DNA of 64,000 bases from Pseudomarimonas arenosa (GCF_014841215.1 NZ_JACYTR010000013.1:1-64000), one strand, 5' to 3'. Positions 37,150 to 48,396 are shown, counted from the stretch's first letter. Program-made: numbers and translations. Notes: generated by a model from the sequence alone, not told the origin.

Positions 37150-38202
37150 TCACGGTCTGTTTTGCCGCCGCCATTGGCTGGGTGTCAACCCGGTTTCGCG
37201 CTTGAAGGCGGCATTGAACACCGTGCGCGAACCAAATCCGGCATCAAGCTGGATGGCGAGGAGCTTGTCGCCGCTGCGAGCCGGGTCGCGGAGCAAGGCG
37301 CACGCGGCTTCTACTCGCGCAGCATTGATCAGATCATTGAAGTTCCGCCCTAGATGTTGATTGATCGCCGCAGAAACCTGCTTGGCCGGGGCACCCAGCT
37401 GCGCCGCCAAGGTCTGCACGGTCAGCTCCGCATCAAGATGGGGCCTGGCCTCGTGCAGGTGTCGTTGGATCCGTTCTGCCAACGAGGCCAAGACGGTGTT
37501 CTGGTCCTCCGCGCACTCTTGCCGCGTTGGAGCTGCTGCCAAGGCCGGCTCGTCGAGGCTGATGCCGGCGAACAACGCTGGTTGCTGCAAGCCTCGCCAG
37601 ACCAGCGCCCCCACGAAGCACAGTGCGCCCAGATAGATGGCGATGATCAAGCCAGGCTCCGAGCCGGGCCAATGCGGTCGCAGAGCCACCCGCAGTACGT
37701 CGAGCAGGAACACCAGCAGCAGGCCGCAAATGGCACGTCGCAGCCAGACCAGACTTTGCGCTTCGAACGCTGAATGCGTGGCACGCAATGCGCGGTGGTA
37801 TCGATCGAGTTCGCGCAGGGCCAGCAACAGATAGACACTCGCACTGCAACCCGCCAGCCACCAGACAGAACTGCTCAGTTCGGGCCATGCCAGCAATGCC
37901 AACGGCATCAGCACCACGGGCAGCGCATGCCAGATTCCAAGTCCTGGCCTTTCGCGCCATCCCAAATGACGCGCCAGGGCCAGGATCAGCGGCCCGTAGC
38001 TGAAGTCCAGGCCCGCAGCAATTTCCGCCGGTCCTGGAAAACCATGACTTAACGCGAGATTCCATCCGAGCTGCAGGCCGAGCAAGCCCAGAAATGCCGC
38101 CAAGGGCCAAAGCCGCCGCTGCCAGAACAGCAGGACGGACAGCAGCAGACTCGGCAGCATGACCAAGGCCTGCAGCAACTCGATGGTGGTGAAGACCGGC
38201 AT
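37150..38202 (-). CDS. AraC-family regulator with seven-helix membrane domain
   Basis: The 350-residue protein has about seven hydrophobic helices in its first 215 residues, then a linker and a C-terminal AraC/XylS DNA-binding domain of ~100 residues. The second helix-turn-helix contains AIQLDAGFGSRTVFNAAFKRETGLTPSQWRR, the classical AraC signature. This architecture suggests a membrane sensor that binds DNA directly. I chose the ATG at 38202 because the upstream extension is low-complexity Gln/His-rich; the ribosome-binding site is weak. It probably regulates the serine hydrolase gene downstream or the divergent permease. Confidence 0.85.
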   Translation of the reverse strand: MPVFTTIELLQALVMLPSLLLSVLLFWQRRLWPLAAFLGLLGLQLGWNLALSHGFPGPAEIAAGLDFSYGPLILALARHLGWRERPGLGIWHALPVVLMPLALLAWPELSSSVWWLAGCSASVYLLLALRELDRYHRALRATHSAFEAQSLVWLRRAICGLLLVFLLDVLRVALRPHWPGSEPGLIIAIYLGALCFVGALVWRGLQQPALFAGISLDEPALAAAPTRQECAEDQNTVLASLAERIQRHLHEARPHLDAELTVQTLAAQLGAPAKQVSAAINQHLGRNFNDLINAARVEAACALLRDPARSGDKLLAIQLDAGFGSRTVFNAAFKRETGLTPSQWRRQNRP

Positions 38203-38463
38203 GGCATAAGTATGGCCAAACACCGCCGCAGCGCCATGCTGTCGAGACCGAATCTCCTGCGCCGAAATCAACAGGGCGAAGCCTCCAGCGGTTTCAGCGG
38301 CGAGCCCGATCTGCGCCAGCCGAGCGGGCCCCGGGGACTGCTCGGCTGGCGGCGCGGCCAAGAGCAACGCCCTGCTTCGCGTATGCTGCAACCGGGATAC
38401 GCAGGTGACGCCGCGATTCGGCGGTCTCGCCCAGGTTAGCCAAGGGCTCGGGGGAGCGGGGCG
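38203..38463. promoter_or_regulatory. Divergent control region between AraC-type regulator and APC permease
   Basis: This 261-bp gap separates divergent genes. GCGTAT and ATACGC form an inverted repeat at 38379-38402 (12-bp spacer) that overlaps a TATGCT -10-like hexamer at 38382-38387, so a bound regulator could block that promoter. The permease has a strong GGGGGAG ribosome-binding site right before its ATG. Whether the AraC-type protein binds here is unknown. Confidence 0.35.
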
Positions 38464-39783
38464 ATGACGGAGCACACCGGAGGTTCTCAGGAAACCAGCG
38501 AAGGTCTGGTGCGCCGTATCGGCACCGGGGCGCTCGGCGCCAACATCGTCAACCTGGTGGTCGGCGCCGGCATTTTCACCTTGCCCGGCATCGTCGCGGC
38601 GCAGCTGGGGCCGGCCGCGATTCTGGCCTATCTGGCCTGTGCGGTGACGGTGAGCATGGTGTTCCTGTGCTATGCCGAAGTGGGCAGTCGGATATCGCGC
38701 AGCGGCGGCAGCTACACCTACATCGCTGAAGCCTTTGGCCCGTTTGCCGGCTTTGTGGCCTCCACCCTGTTCTGGTTGGGCTGGTCGGTGCTGGCCGATG
38801 CCGCGCTGGCCATTGCGTTGACCGATGCCCTCGCACTGGTCATTCCAGCGCTGGCCGAAGGCGCGCCGCGCAACCTGTTCCTGATCGCACTGTTCGGGTT
38901 CCTGGCCATGGTGAACATTGCCGGCCTGAAATCCGGCGTGCGCCTGGTACTGCTGACCACCATCGCCAAACTGCTGCCGCTGCTTTTGCTGACCGGCGTA
39001 GGTCTGTTTGCCATGCGCCTCGATCAGTTGCACATCGATACGTGGCCAACGCTGCAAGACTTCGGTGCATCCGTGCTGATCCTGTTCTTCGCCTTTGCCG
39101 GCGCCGAAACCGCCCTCAACACCAGCGGTGAGATCAAGGACCCGGCCAGAACGGTTCCGCGCGGGCTGCTGCTCGGTGTCGGCGGCGTGTTCATCCTCTA
39201 TGTGCTGCTGCAGGGCGTATCGCAGGGCGCCCTGGGCGCGGATCTCGCCGGCAACACCGAAGCGCCGCTGTCAGCCGTGGCCAACCACGTGCTCGGCGAC
39301 TGGGGCGGTCAGTTGTTGCTATTGGCGATGATCGTTTCGATCTTCGGCGCGCTCAGCGGCGACGTCCTCAACACACCACGTTTGATCTTCGCTTCCGCCC
39401 GCGACGGACTGCTGCCTGGCGTGCTGGCTAAGGTGCACCCGCGACACCGCACGCCCCACGTGGCCATCGCCTTCTTCGCTGCCGCAGGCTGCGTGTTTGC
39501 GCTCACCGGCAGCTTCAAACTGCTGGCCGTCGTAGCCTCCGGCGCCATCTTGCTGATCTATCTGGGCGTGGCCCTGGCGGTGATCGCGCTACGTCGGCGG
39601 CATGGACCGCCGGAGCCGGGACAGTTCCGCATTCCCGGCGGTCCGCTGGTGCCAATGCTCAGCGCGGCAGTGATCATCTGGCTGCTACTGCAGATGAGCG
39701 CACAGGAGGCAATTGGCGCCGGCCTGCTGCTGGCCGTCACGGTCCTGATGTATGTCATCCGTGGGCTGCTACGGCGAGGTTAG
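38464..39783 (+). CDS. APC-family amino acid permease
   Basis: The 439-residue inner-membrane protein has about twelve hydrophobic helices. The first contains NIVNLVVGAGIFTLPG, the broken-helix motif that binds the substrate amino group in APC carriers. Other conserved parts are FFAFAGAETALNTSGEIKDPARTVPRG and APLSAVANHVLG. The amino acid cannot be predicted. The stop codon TAG lies inside the edge of a 35-bp dispersed repeat, so the repeat may have supplied the gene's last codons. Likely a single-gene unit. Confidence 0.9.
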   Translation: MTEHTGGSQETSEGLVRRIGTGALGANIVNLVVGAGIFTLPGIVAAQLGPAAILAYLACAVTVSMVFLCYAEVGSRISRSGGSYTYIAEAFGPFAGFVASTLFWLGWSVLADAALAIALTDALALVIPALAEGAPRNLFLIALFGFLAMVNIAGLKSGVRLVLLTTIAKLLPLLLLTGVGLFAMRLDQLHIDTWPTLQDFGASVLILFFAFAGAETALNTSGEIKDPARTVPRGLLLGVGGVFILYVLLQGVSQGALGADLAGNTEAPLSAVANHVLGDWGGQLLLLAMIVSIFGALSGDVLNTPRLIFASARDGLLPGVLAKVHPRHRTPHVAIAFFAAAGCVFALTGSFKLLAVVASGAILLIYLGVALAVIALRRRHGPPEPGQFRIPGGPLVPMLSAAVIIWLLLQMSAQEAIGAGLLLAVTVLMYVIRGLLRRG

Positions 39784-39814
39784 CCCGGATGTTTCATGAG
39801 GGGGTGCGGATGAT
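39780..39814 (-). repeat. 35-bp dispersed repeat, copy D
   Basis: On the minus strand it contains CTCATGAAACATCCGGGCTAA. The APC permease stop codon is part of this element. It shares TCATCCGCxCCCCCTCATGAAA with copy C (31401-31435), which defines a subtype different from copies A, B and E. Confidence 0.7.
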
Positions 39815-40043
39815 CACCGAGGACTTTGCGCCGAGTGCAAGGCGCGACGAGTCCATGAGGGCGTCGAACGGTCTGCTTTGCCGAGGCTGGCTGCGGCAGG
39901 CTGAGCCAGCGTTGGCCGCGGTCGGTGAATGCCAACACAGACTTTGCCGCAACGCACCCTGAAGCGAGTGCCCGCGAGCTTGCCTTATTGGCGCGCCTTC
40001 CATGGCAGTCTTTAACACGCCGCTTGACCCAAGCTCAGTAGTC
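39815..40043. other. Intergenic region between two converging genes
   Basis: About 230 bp separate the permease and the M20 hydrolase, which converge. I see no gene, no hairpin with T tract and no promoter-like pair. The sequence is GC-rich with several short GCGCxxxGCGC arms. Confidence 0.4.
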
Positions 40044-41384
40044 TCAGCGCGCCCCCTGCGTGAGGTAGTCCAAGCTCACCGCCAGCAGCCCTTTAACACC
40101 TACATCCAGCGCCTGCTCGTCGAGGTGGAACATCGGCGAGTGATTGCTGGGCGCCTCGGCGATAGGCGTTTCCTTCGGCGTCGAGCCGACAAAGAAGAAC
40201 AGGCCCGGTGCGCGCTGAGCATAGAGGCTGAAGTCTTCGGCACCCATCACCCGATCCATCTCGATCACCTGGTCCGGCCCGACGACGCTGCCGAGCACCG
40301 GTAGCATGCGTGCAGTGAGTTCGGGGTTGTTCACCGTCACTGGATTGCCGGCATCGGCCGGCACCTGCAGCTCCACCGTGGCGCCGTGGGCGGCGGCGGT
40401 GTGTTCGGCCACCCGGCGCAGGCGCTGATGAACCTCCTTGCGCATGCCCTCATCGAAACTGCGGATGGTGCCAACCAGCTCGACGCTGTCCGGGATGATG
40501 TTGTAGCGGATGCCGCCCTTGATGGCGCCATAGCTCAGCACCACCGGCAGCCGGCTGATATCCATCTCGCGCGAAACGATGTGTTGCGAGGAGCTGATCA
40601 GCTCGGCGCTGATGGCGATCGGATCAATGCCGCCCCAGGGCCTTGAACCATGGGTCTGCCGCCCCTTCACCACGATGCCGAAGCGATCCGAAGCGGCCAT
40701 GAACGGGCCGCTACGATAACCAATCGTTCCGACAGGAAGCGCGCTCCATACATGCAAGCCAAACACCGCTTCTGGCTTGAAATCGTCAAAGATGCCCTGC
40801 TGCAGCATCATCGAGGCGCCGCCTTCCTCGCCTTCCGGGGGGCCTTCTTCGGCCGGCTGAAAGATGAACAGCACTTCACCCGGCAGCTCTGCACGCTGTT
40901 TCACCAAGGCCTCGGCCACGCCCATCAGGATCGAGGTATGCGCGTCATGGCCGCAGGCATGCATCACGCCAACGGTTTCGCCGCGGTACTCGGTGGTCAC
41001 CTTGGAAGCAAACGGCAGGTCGGTCTGTTCGGTAACCGGCAAGGCATCCATATCGGCGCGCAAGGCAATGCGCGGGCCGGGCTTGCCGCCCTTCAAGCGC
41101 GCGGTGACGCCGGTATGCGCAATTCCGGTGCGCACGTCTTCGAGCCCGAGCTGACCTAGATGCTCGGCGACCAAGGCGGCGGTGCGCGTCTCGCGATTGC
41201 CCAGCTCCGGGTGCTGATGAATGTCGCGACGCCACGCCACCACCTTGGACTTCACCTCGGCGGCCAGCTGCTGAACCTGCGGATCCAGCGGGCTGGCCTG
41301 AAGCATGGATGACCCAGCCAACCCGAGGCAGACCAGGAGTGCGGCGCGAAGCGAATGCGAAACAGCGGTTGAGGTACTGGACAT
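40044..41384 (-). CDS. M20-family metallo-amidohydrolase, exported
   Basis: The 446-residue protein starts with a signal peptide (LRAALLVCLGLAGSSMLQA) and carries the M20D signature elements: WRRDIHQHPELGNRE, the metal site MHACGHDAHTS, and PAEEGPPEGEEGGA with the catalytic Glu. The family cleaves N-acyl amino acids (hippurate, IAA-amino acid, N-acetyl amino acids). The signal peptide points to the periplasm or outside. It lies 45 bp downstream of the amidohydrolase gene on the same strand, so the two may form a nutrient-scavenging unit. Confidence 0.9.
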   Translation of the reverse strand: MSSTSTAVSHSLRAALLVCLGLAGSSMLQASPLDPQVQQLAAEVKSKVVAWRRDIHQHPELGNRETRTAALVAEHLGQLGLEDVRTGIAHTGVTARLKGGKPGPRIALRADMDALPVTEQTDLPFASKVTTEYRGETVGVMHACGHDAHTSILMGVAEALVKQRAELPGEVLFIFQPAEEGPPEGEEGGASMMLQQGIFDDFKPEAVFGLHVWSALPVGTIGYRSGPFMAASDRFGIVVKGRQTHGSRPWGGIDPIAISAELISSSQHIVSREMDISRLPVVLSYGAIKGGIRYNIIPDSVELVGTIRSFDEGMRKEVHQRLRRVAEHTAAAHGATVELQVPADAGNPVTVNNPELTARMLPVLGSVVGPDQVIEMDRVMGAEDFSLYAQRAPGLFFFVGSTPKETPIAEAPSNHSPMFHLDEQALDVGVKGLLAVSLDYLTQGAR

Positions 41385-41429
41385 GCGAATCCTCGAAGTC
41401 AGTGAAGGTGGAAGGCAGGCACTGTCACC

Positions 41430-43505
41430 CTACTCGACCTGGGCGGACCTGGACGTGGCTTGCGCCGCGATGATCCGCGGCGATTCGGCCAACGGCCGAA
41501 TACCAAACTGCGGATAGACCTCAGCCGGCAGGAACATCTTGCCATCCTGCACCACCATGCGTATGTGTTTGATGGCTTTCAGATCCTGGGTCGGATCGCC
41601 GGCCACCAGGAAGAAATCGGCGCGCTTGCCGCGCTCAATCGAACCGAGCTGCTGATGTTGGCCAAGATACTCGGCCATATCGTAGGTCCCGCGGCGCAGG
41701 GCTTCGGCAGGACTCATGCCTATGGCGGCGAACAGTTCCAGTTCGCGATGGAAGGTGAATCCGCCACCCAGATCAGTGCCTGGAATGAGCAGTACGCCAC
41801 GCTGATGCATCATCCGCAGCAGCTCCAGGAGCTTCTGATAGCTGGCACGGTAAGCCTGATCATCGCCTTTCTCTGCCAGATCCAGCCAGGCCTGCTTGGC
41901 ATCGCGCTGATGACCGACCGGCATATGGTCGAAGTAATCGCGCTGCCCCAGCGGCACGTCGCCGTTGCGGCCCAGCATGGCGGCTTCGTGAATGGCAATC
42001 GTCGGCTCCACCGCAACCTTGTGTTCAAGGATGGCGGCCAGGGTGGCCTGCACCGCGTCGCTGTCAAGATCCAGCGACGCCAGTCGACGCAGGGCGGTGA
42101 TGCGCAGCAGGGTACGGGTGTCCTCATCCGGCGCCAGCACCCAGCCGAGCATGATCTGATTGATGTGGGTGAGCTCGTCATAGCCGGCGTCGATCATCGC
42201 ATCGGCAGTGGAGAACGCCGGCACATGACCGGCGACGCGCAGACCCAGCCGCTGCGCCTCGGCGATCACCGCCGGCGACCAGGCCGGATTCAGGCTGTTG
42301 TACAGCTTCACCTGCCAATAGCCGCGGGCGGCGTACCAACGCACCGCCTCGATCGCCGCCTGTTCGCTGTCCACCAATCGACCATTGTTGGAACTGAACG
42401 GGCTCTTGCCTTCGATGAAGCCGCTGCGGGTGATGCGTGGGCCGATCAATTCGCCAGTTTCGATGCGCCCGATCATCTGCGCCAGCAACTCGTTGTTGTT
42501 GCCCATGTCTCGCATCGAAGTGACGCCAGCCAGCACGTTGAGCACGGCGCTGCTATCCGAGCTGTGGGCGTGCATTTCGAACAGGCCCGGCACCAGGGTG
42601 CCGCCTTCGCCTTCAACCAGGGTCTCGCCTTCGGTGCCCGGGGTGTCGAGCGGCTGCAGACTGCTGATCTGCGCGCCCGACACCACCACGCTCAACGGTT
42701 CGCTCAGGTCAAGTGTGGCTGGCTGAAACACCCGCACATTACGGATGCGTAGCGGTCCGTCGAAACGATGCGTGTAGGACTGCGCCAGCGCTTTGAGTCG
42801 ACGCGCGGCCAGATCAACCACCAGCTGTCGCAGCCGCTCTTCGTGCATCTGATGACCTTCACGCACCAGCACAGTACGTCCACCGACGTAGGCGAACAGG
42901 GCATTGTCGTCATCGAGCAGGATATAGCTCGGGTTCAAGTCGAGCCCGCTGATCGCCAGCGCGCGCAAGCCGATATCCTGACCCTCGGTAGTGAGGGTCA
43001 GGGTGTGCTGCAACTCAAGGCGCATTTCGCCAGCAGGCAGGGTAGCCATACGGCCGCCGTCTGCCGCCAGCAGCGCCCGGGCATACATGCCCAGCGCCCA
43101 GGGACTGGCCGATTGGCCGATGTACATGGCCGGCGTCGTCAGTCTGGTACGACCCTCCCCACTGGCATCGTGCCATTGCGCGCCGCGCCGGCTGCGGGTG
43201 AACACTTCATCGACACGACTACCGAAGGTGGTGGCGCCCTGAATCGACCAGCTGATCGGCAAACCCTGGTCATCAAGCTGCAAGCGCTCCTTGATGGTCG
43301 GACCGCGTCCGTTGTTCTTGATGTCGAAGTCGATCTCGATGGTTCGAACGCCATCGTCGTGCTGATGCGAAACGTGCAGATGCCCCACCCGCGCAGCGCT
43401 GATCAACACCGCGAAGCGTTCCGTCGAATCGGCGGCCAGCGCGACTGAGCACAGCGACGTCGCCCACAGCAGACAAAGCCATCGAGTCCATCCTGGCATA
43501 CGCAT
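41430..43505 (-). CDS. Exported amidohydrolase (imidazolonepropionase-type) with N-terminal extension
   Basis: The 691-residue protein has a signal peptide (LCLLWATSLCSVALAAD). Residues ~25-255 form an extra domain of unknown role, then a metal-dependent amidohydrolase domain follows. Metal and catalytic residues are visible: HAH in PGLFEMHAHSSD, Lys in QVKLYN, His in AGHVPAF, His in ELTHINQ, and Asp in GTDLGGG. Such enzymes hydrolyse amide or ester bonds in cyclic or peptide substrates. I chose the ATG at 43505; an ATG two codons later is equally possible. Open sequence further upstream is not gene-like. Confidence 0.85.
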   Translation of the reverse strand: MRMPGWTRWLCLLWATSLCSVALAADSTERFAVLISAARVGHLHVSHQHDDGVRTIEIDFDIKNNGRGPTIKERLQLDDQGLPISWSIQGATTFGSRVDEVFTRSRRGAQWHDASGEGRTRLTTPAMYIGQSASPWALGMYARALLAADGGRMATLPAGEMRLELQHTLTLTTEGQDIGLRALAISGLDLNPSYILLDDDNALFAYVGGRTVLVREGHQMHEERLRQLVVDLAARRLKALAQSYTHRFDGPLRIRNVRVFQPATLDLSEPLSVVVSGAQISSLQPLDTPGTEGETLVEGEGGTLVPGLFEMHAHSSDSSAVLNVLAGVTSMRDMGNNNELLAQMIGRIETGELIGPRITRSGFIEGKSPFSSNNGRLVDSEQAAIEAVRWYAARGYWQVKLYNSLNPAWSPAVIAEAQRLGLRVAGHVPAFSTADAMIDAGYDELTHINQIMLGWVLAPDEDTRTLLRITALRRLASLDLDSDAVQATLAAILEHKVAVEPTIAIHEAAMLGRNGDVPLGQRDYFDHMPVGHQRDAKQAWLDLAEKGDDQAYRASYQKLLELLRMMHQRGVLLIPGTDLGGGFTFHRELELFAAIGMSPAEALRRGTYDMAEYLGQHQQLGSIERGKRADFFLVAGDPTQDLKAIKHIRMVVQDGKMFLPAEVYPQFGIRPLAESPRIIAAQATSRSAQVE

Positions 43506-43619
43506 GTTCGCGGTTCCGTTTGGCAGCAGACCGCACTGTGCAGAGCGCCAGCAGGGAGCGCAACCCCGGTCCGCCCACCATGGCGTATGCTTGCGGCCCC
43601 GCCACACCGACCGACGCAC

Positions 43620-44408
43620 TTGAACGATCTGCTTGCCGCCCTGCTGCTCGGCATCATCGAAGGGCTGACCGAGTTCTTGCCGATTTCCAGTACCGGCCAT
43701 CTGCTGATCGCCCAGCACTGGCTCGGACGACGCTCGGATCTGTTCAATATCGCCGTGCAATCGGGTGCGATTCTGGCGGTGAGTCTGGTCTATCGGCAGC
43801 GCCTGTGGAGCCTGGCCAGCGGCTGGCGTGAGCCTGAGCAGCGTGACTACGCATTGAAGTTGATCGGCGCCTTTGCGGTCACTGCGGTGTTGGGCCTGAT
43901 CGCCAAGCTGGCCGGCGTGGAGCTGCCCGAGAGCGTGCTGCCGGTGGCGGCGGCGCTGATGCTGGGCGGCATCGCCATTCTGTGGATTGAGGGCCGCAGC
44001 GAGCACTTCGAGGCGCTGACCCGCATCACCTGGCGAGTGGCCATCATCGTCGGCGCGGCGCAGGTGATTGCCGGCGTGTTCCCCGGCACCTCGCGCTCGG
44101 CGGCAGCGATCTTCGCGGCCCTGCTAGCCGGCATCGGCAACCGCCCGGCGGCCACCGAGTTCGCCTTCCTGGTTGGCATTCCGACCATGTTTGCCGCCAC
44201 CGGCTTCGAGATTCTGCGCTATTTCCTCAACGGCGGCAGCGGCGAAGCCTGGGCCGATCTCGGCGTGGCCTTCGTTGCTGCCACCGTGACCGGCTTTATT
44301 GCCGTGCGCTGGCTGCTCGGCTACGTCAAATCACATCGTTTCACTGTGTTTGCCTGGTACCGCATTGCCCTGGGCCTGTTGCTGATCGGCCTGCTGTGGG
44401 ATTGGTGA
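43620..44408 (+). CDS. uppP: Undecaprenyl-diphosphate phosphatase UppP (BacA)
   Basis: This integral membrane enzyme removes a phosphate from undecaprenyl diphosphate to recycle the lipid carrier for peptidoglycan synthesis. The 262-residue protein has both family motifs: GIIEGLTEFLPISSTGH near the start and PGTSRSAAAIFAALLAGI in the middle. About eight hydrophobic segments are present. The start is uncertain. I prefer TTG at 43620 (protein opening MNDLLAALLLG), since a -10-like TATGCT spans 43586-43591, but an ATG at 43587 is in frame. The gene is divergent from the amidohydrolase. Confidence 0.92.
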   Translation: MNDLLAALLLGIIEGLTEFLPISSTGHLLIAQHWLGRRSDLFNIAVQSGAILAVSLVYRQRLWSLASGWREPEQRDYALKLIGAFAVTAVLGLIAKLAGVELPESVLPVAAALMLGGIAILWIEGRSEHFEALTRITWRVAIIVGAAQVIAGVFPGTSRSAAAIFAALLAGIGNRPAATEFAFLVGIPTMFAATGFEILRYFLNGGSGEAWADLGVAFVAATVTGFIAVRWLLGYVKSHRFTVFAWYRIALGLLLIGLLWDW

Positions 44409-44480
44409 CGGGTGATTGGCCCGATTGCAGGCGCGGAGAGGGACACTGCAACTTCATCCAAGCTCCGGTAGGCTTAGTGC

Positions 44481-45266
44481 ATGAACATCAACAGCACTGC
44501 AATCTGCCTGGCCCTGCTCTGCATCTGCAGCACCGCGGCGGCCAGCGGCATCGAATATCGCGGTGAGGCCCGGGCCACCGACTCGGGCAACCTGCTGTAT
44601 GCCGAGCACCACTACCTGCGCACCGAAGGCGGGCGACCGCGGGAACGCCTGGTGATGTATCGCTGCCCCAGCGGCGAGGCCTTTGCCCGCAAGACAGTGA
44701 GCTATGGCGAGCCGCCCTACGCCCCGAGTTTTCGCATGGACGATGCGCGACTTGGCTATGCCGAGGGCTTCTCGCGCGGCAAGGCGGCTGGCGAGGCCCT
44801 GGTCCAGCGTGCCTCCAACCAGCCGGCTGAAACCGACGCGATCAGCTTGGGCGAGTCCCTGGTGGTCGATGCCGGCTTCGATGAGTTCGTGCGCAGTCAC
44901 TGGGAGGAGCTGCAGGCCGGCAAGAAAGTCAGCCTGCGCTTTCTGGTCCCCAGTCGCCTGGCAGCCTACGGCTTCAAGCTGCAGAAGACCGGCGAGGAGA
45001 ATCTGTACGGCGAGTCGGCCAGTACCTTTCGGCTCGCATTGTCGGGGCTGTTCGGCTGGTTTGCCGACGCCATCGATGTCAGTTATCGCAACTCCGATCG
45101 CCGCCTGATGCGCTTTGTCGGCCTGTCGAACATACGCGCCAGCGCCGATGAGAATCTGGTCGCCGATATCCAGTTCCCGCCGGCCGAGCAACGCGATGCG
45201 CTGGACGACGGCCGCTGGCAGCAGGCCGAGCAGGAACCGCTGGTGGCCTGTCAGCTCGGCCGCTAA
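44481..45266 (+). CDS. Exported protein of unknown function
   Basis: The 261-residue protein has a signal peptide (TAICLALLCICSTAAASG) and a mature part rich in beta strands with many Tyr and Arg residues. I do not recognise the family. Notable patterns are YRGEARATDSGNLLYAEHHY, LVMYRCPSGEAFARK and SLGESLVVDAGFDEFVR. No metal-binding or catalytic motif stands out, and there is no lipobox or membrane helix beyond the signal. It follows uppP by 72 bp on the same strand. A 74-bp element bounded by inverted repeats begins just after its stop. Confidence 0.75.
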   Translation: MNINSTAICLALLCICSTAAASGIEYRGEARATDSGNLLYAEHHYLRTEGGRPRERLVMYRCPSGEAFARKTVSYGEPPYAPSFRMDDARLGYAEGFSRGKAAGEALVQRASNQPAETDAISLGESLVVDAGFDEFVRSHWEELQAGKKVSLRFLVPSRLAAYGFKLQKTGEENLYGESASTFRLALSGLFGWFADAIDVSYRNSDRRLMRFVGLSNIRASADENLVADIQFPPAEQRDALDDGRWQQAEQEPLVACQLGR

Positions 45267-45267
45267 C

Positions 45268-45341
45268 GCATAGGGAGCGTCTTGGACGCAGCATCGGTGC
45301 ATCGAGCGATGTGTGCGGTGCGTTCGAGATGCACCCTATGC
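45268..45341. repeat. 74-bp element with terminal inverted repeats
   Basis: The ends GCATAGGGaGCgTC and GAtGCACCCTATGC are 14-bp inverted repeats with two mismatches. The interior is GC-rich with a CATCG-AG-CGATG hairpin. The size and shape fit a small non-autonomous repeat element or a strong RNA hairpin. It lies between the unknown exported protein and the histidine kinase. Confidence 0.55.
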
Positions 45342-45394
45342 CACTGGCATGGCCCTTGCTGGACAAGGGCTCACCCCCTGGCCAAGCTTGCCCC

Positions 45395-46808
45395 ATGTCT
45401 CTTTCGCTGCGACTTACTCTGGCCCTTGCCGCCCTGATCGTCGGCCTGGCCCTGGCCGCCCTGCTCGGCCTGCGCGCACTGACCGCGGATCTGCGCCAGG
45501 CCTTGGGCCAGACGGTCACCGAAGTCAGCCATTCGCTGGTCACCGTGCTCGATTTTGATCAGCGCGAGGAGCAGCGCGTCATTGAGCGCCCGGAGGCCGG
45601 TGCCGGCCAGGAATCGACCCTGCAGCGAGAAATGCGGGTGGTGGTCAATGGCCGCGAACTGAACGCCGAGGAGATTGCCGCGATGAAGGCCGAGGGCCGC
45701 CTGCTGACACCCGAACTGCAGCACTTCAGCTTCCAACCGGGCGAAGACGAACCGGGCAAGGTACATGTCGAGTTCAAGCGCGCGCTGAATTCCGATGACG
45801 CGGCGCTGTGGCTGCATCGGGCCGATGGCGGCGCCCTGGCGATCCCCATTTCGGGATCGCCCACCGAAGCGGCGGTCGAGCGCTTCAGTCGTCATCTGTG
45901 GCTGGGATTTGTCGCCTTTCTGCTGGTCGGCATCGGACTGGCCGCGCTGATTGCGCGGCGCGTCACCGCACCGCTGCGGCAGTTGGCAGCGGCCGCCGAG
46001 CGGGTCGGACATGGTGCCCTGGGCGAGCAACTCGCTGCGCAAGGCCCAAGCGAGGTCCAGCGCAGCATCGAAGCCTTCAATCGGATGAGTCGTGACCTGG
46101 CCCAGCTGCAGCAGCAGCAGGAGCGCCGTCGCGACCAGCGCGAGCTGGCCGAACTGGGTGAAATCGGCCGCGGTCTGGCGCACTCATTGCGCAATCCCCT
46201 GCACGCACTAGGCCTGAGCCTCGATGCCTTGCGCCAGCAGGTGGGTGATGATCAACAAGGCGAGCGGCTCGGCGCGCAGGGTCGCGAACAGCTGGCCAGG
46301 ATCGATCAGGCGCTGCGCGGTTTCCTGGCACTGTCGGCCAGCACCGATGCCCAGCCCGAATCGGTGCGGGTGGGGGAGATCATCGACGATGTGTTGCTGG
46401 AAGCCAGCCAGCGCGCCCAGGGCCGGGTGCAGTGGCGTCGCGACGTTGACGACTGCCAGCTGCGTGCGGTGGCGGTTGAAGTGCGCATCATGCTGCAAGC
46501 CCTGGTGGTGAACGCACTCGAGGCCAGCCCCGACGGCGCCACGGTCAGCATTCGGGCCGGCCGGCAGGGCCAGTCGGTGCTGATCGAGGTTGACGATGAG
46601 GGCCCTGGCCTTAACGAATCGATTCGCCAGCGTCTGTTTCAGCCGCATGTCAGCAGCAAGCCCAGTGGTGCCGGCATGGGCCTGTTTCTGGCTGAACGCC
46701 TGGCGCGGCGGCGCTATCGCGGCGAGATTCAGCTGCTGAGCCGCGAGGGCCGGGGCATTCGCGCCCAGCTGCGGCTGCACGATCGGCAGGCGGATCAGGA
46801 GCCCTTGC

Positions 46809-46822
<14 letters not shown>
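45395..46822 (+). CDS. Sensor histidine kinase
   Basis: The 475-residue inner-membrane kinase has helices at ~8-28 and ~162-185 bounding a periplasmic sensor of ~130 residues. A HAMP linker follows (RRVTAPLRQLAAAAERV), then the dimerisation box with His263 in GLAHSLRNPLHAL, and an ATPase domain with N-box LVVNALEAS, DDEGPGL and GAGMGLFLAERLARR. It should phosphorylate the overlapping sigma-54 regulator (14-bp overlap). No ribosome-binding site precedes the ATG at 45395. The sensor domain contains VVVNGRELNAEEIAAMKAEG, loosely similar to part of the exported protein at 48534-49097. Confidence 0.9.
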
Positions 46823-48173
<1,351 letters not shown>

Positions 48174-48202
48174 GCTGAGCAGGCACTGGCAGCCGGCTGA
48201 AG

Positions 48203-48240
48203 CCGCAATCCCGATTTCGGGACCGCAATCCCCAATTCGG
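48203..48240. promoter_or_regulatory. Two tandem dyad sites, probable enhancer for the sigma-54 regulator
   Basis: CCGCAATCCCGATTTCGG (48203-48220) is a dyad of the form CCG-N-AATC-N2-GATT-N-CGG. A second copy, CCGCAATCCCCAATTCGG (48223-48240), begins exactly 20 bp later, two helical turns away. Both start CCGCAATCCC and end TCGG. They lie about 155 bp upstream of the -24 element, the usual enhancer position for NtrC-type activators. Confidence 0.65.
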
Positions 48241-48396
48241 TATGGGTGCCTGAGCTCATACCTGCCTGGCGCTTCGAGACCATGCCTTCGGCGCCCGCAA
48301 GGATCCGCCGCCTGCCCGTGGAATGCTGCGCAAGCCATTGAATTATGAGGCGAAACTGGACGATCGCTGAGCCTGCCTGCCGACCACAGCACGCCT

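Noticed and set aside
40002-40304. Plus-strand open frame of 100 codons overlapping the M20 hydrolase end.
   Set aside because: Antisense to a well-conserved hydrolase and without any recognisable domain or ribosome-binding site.
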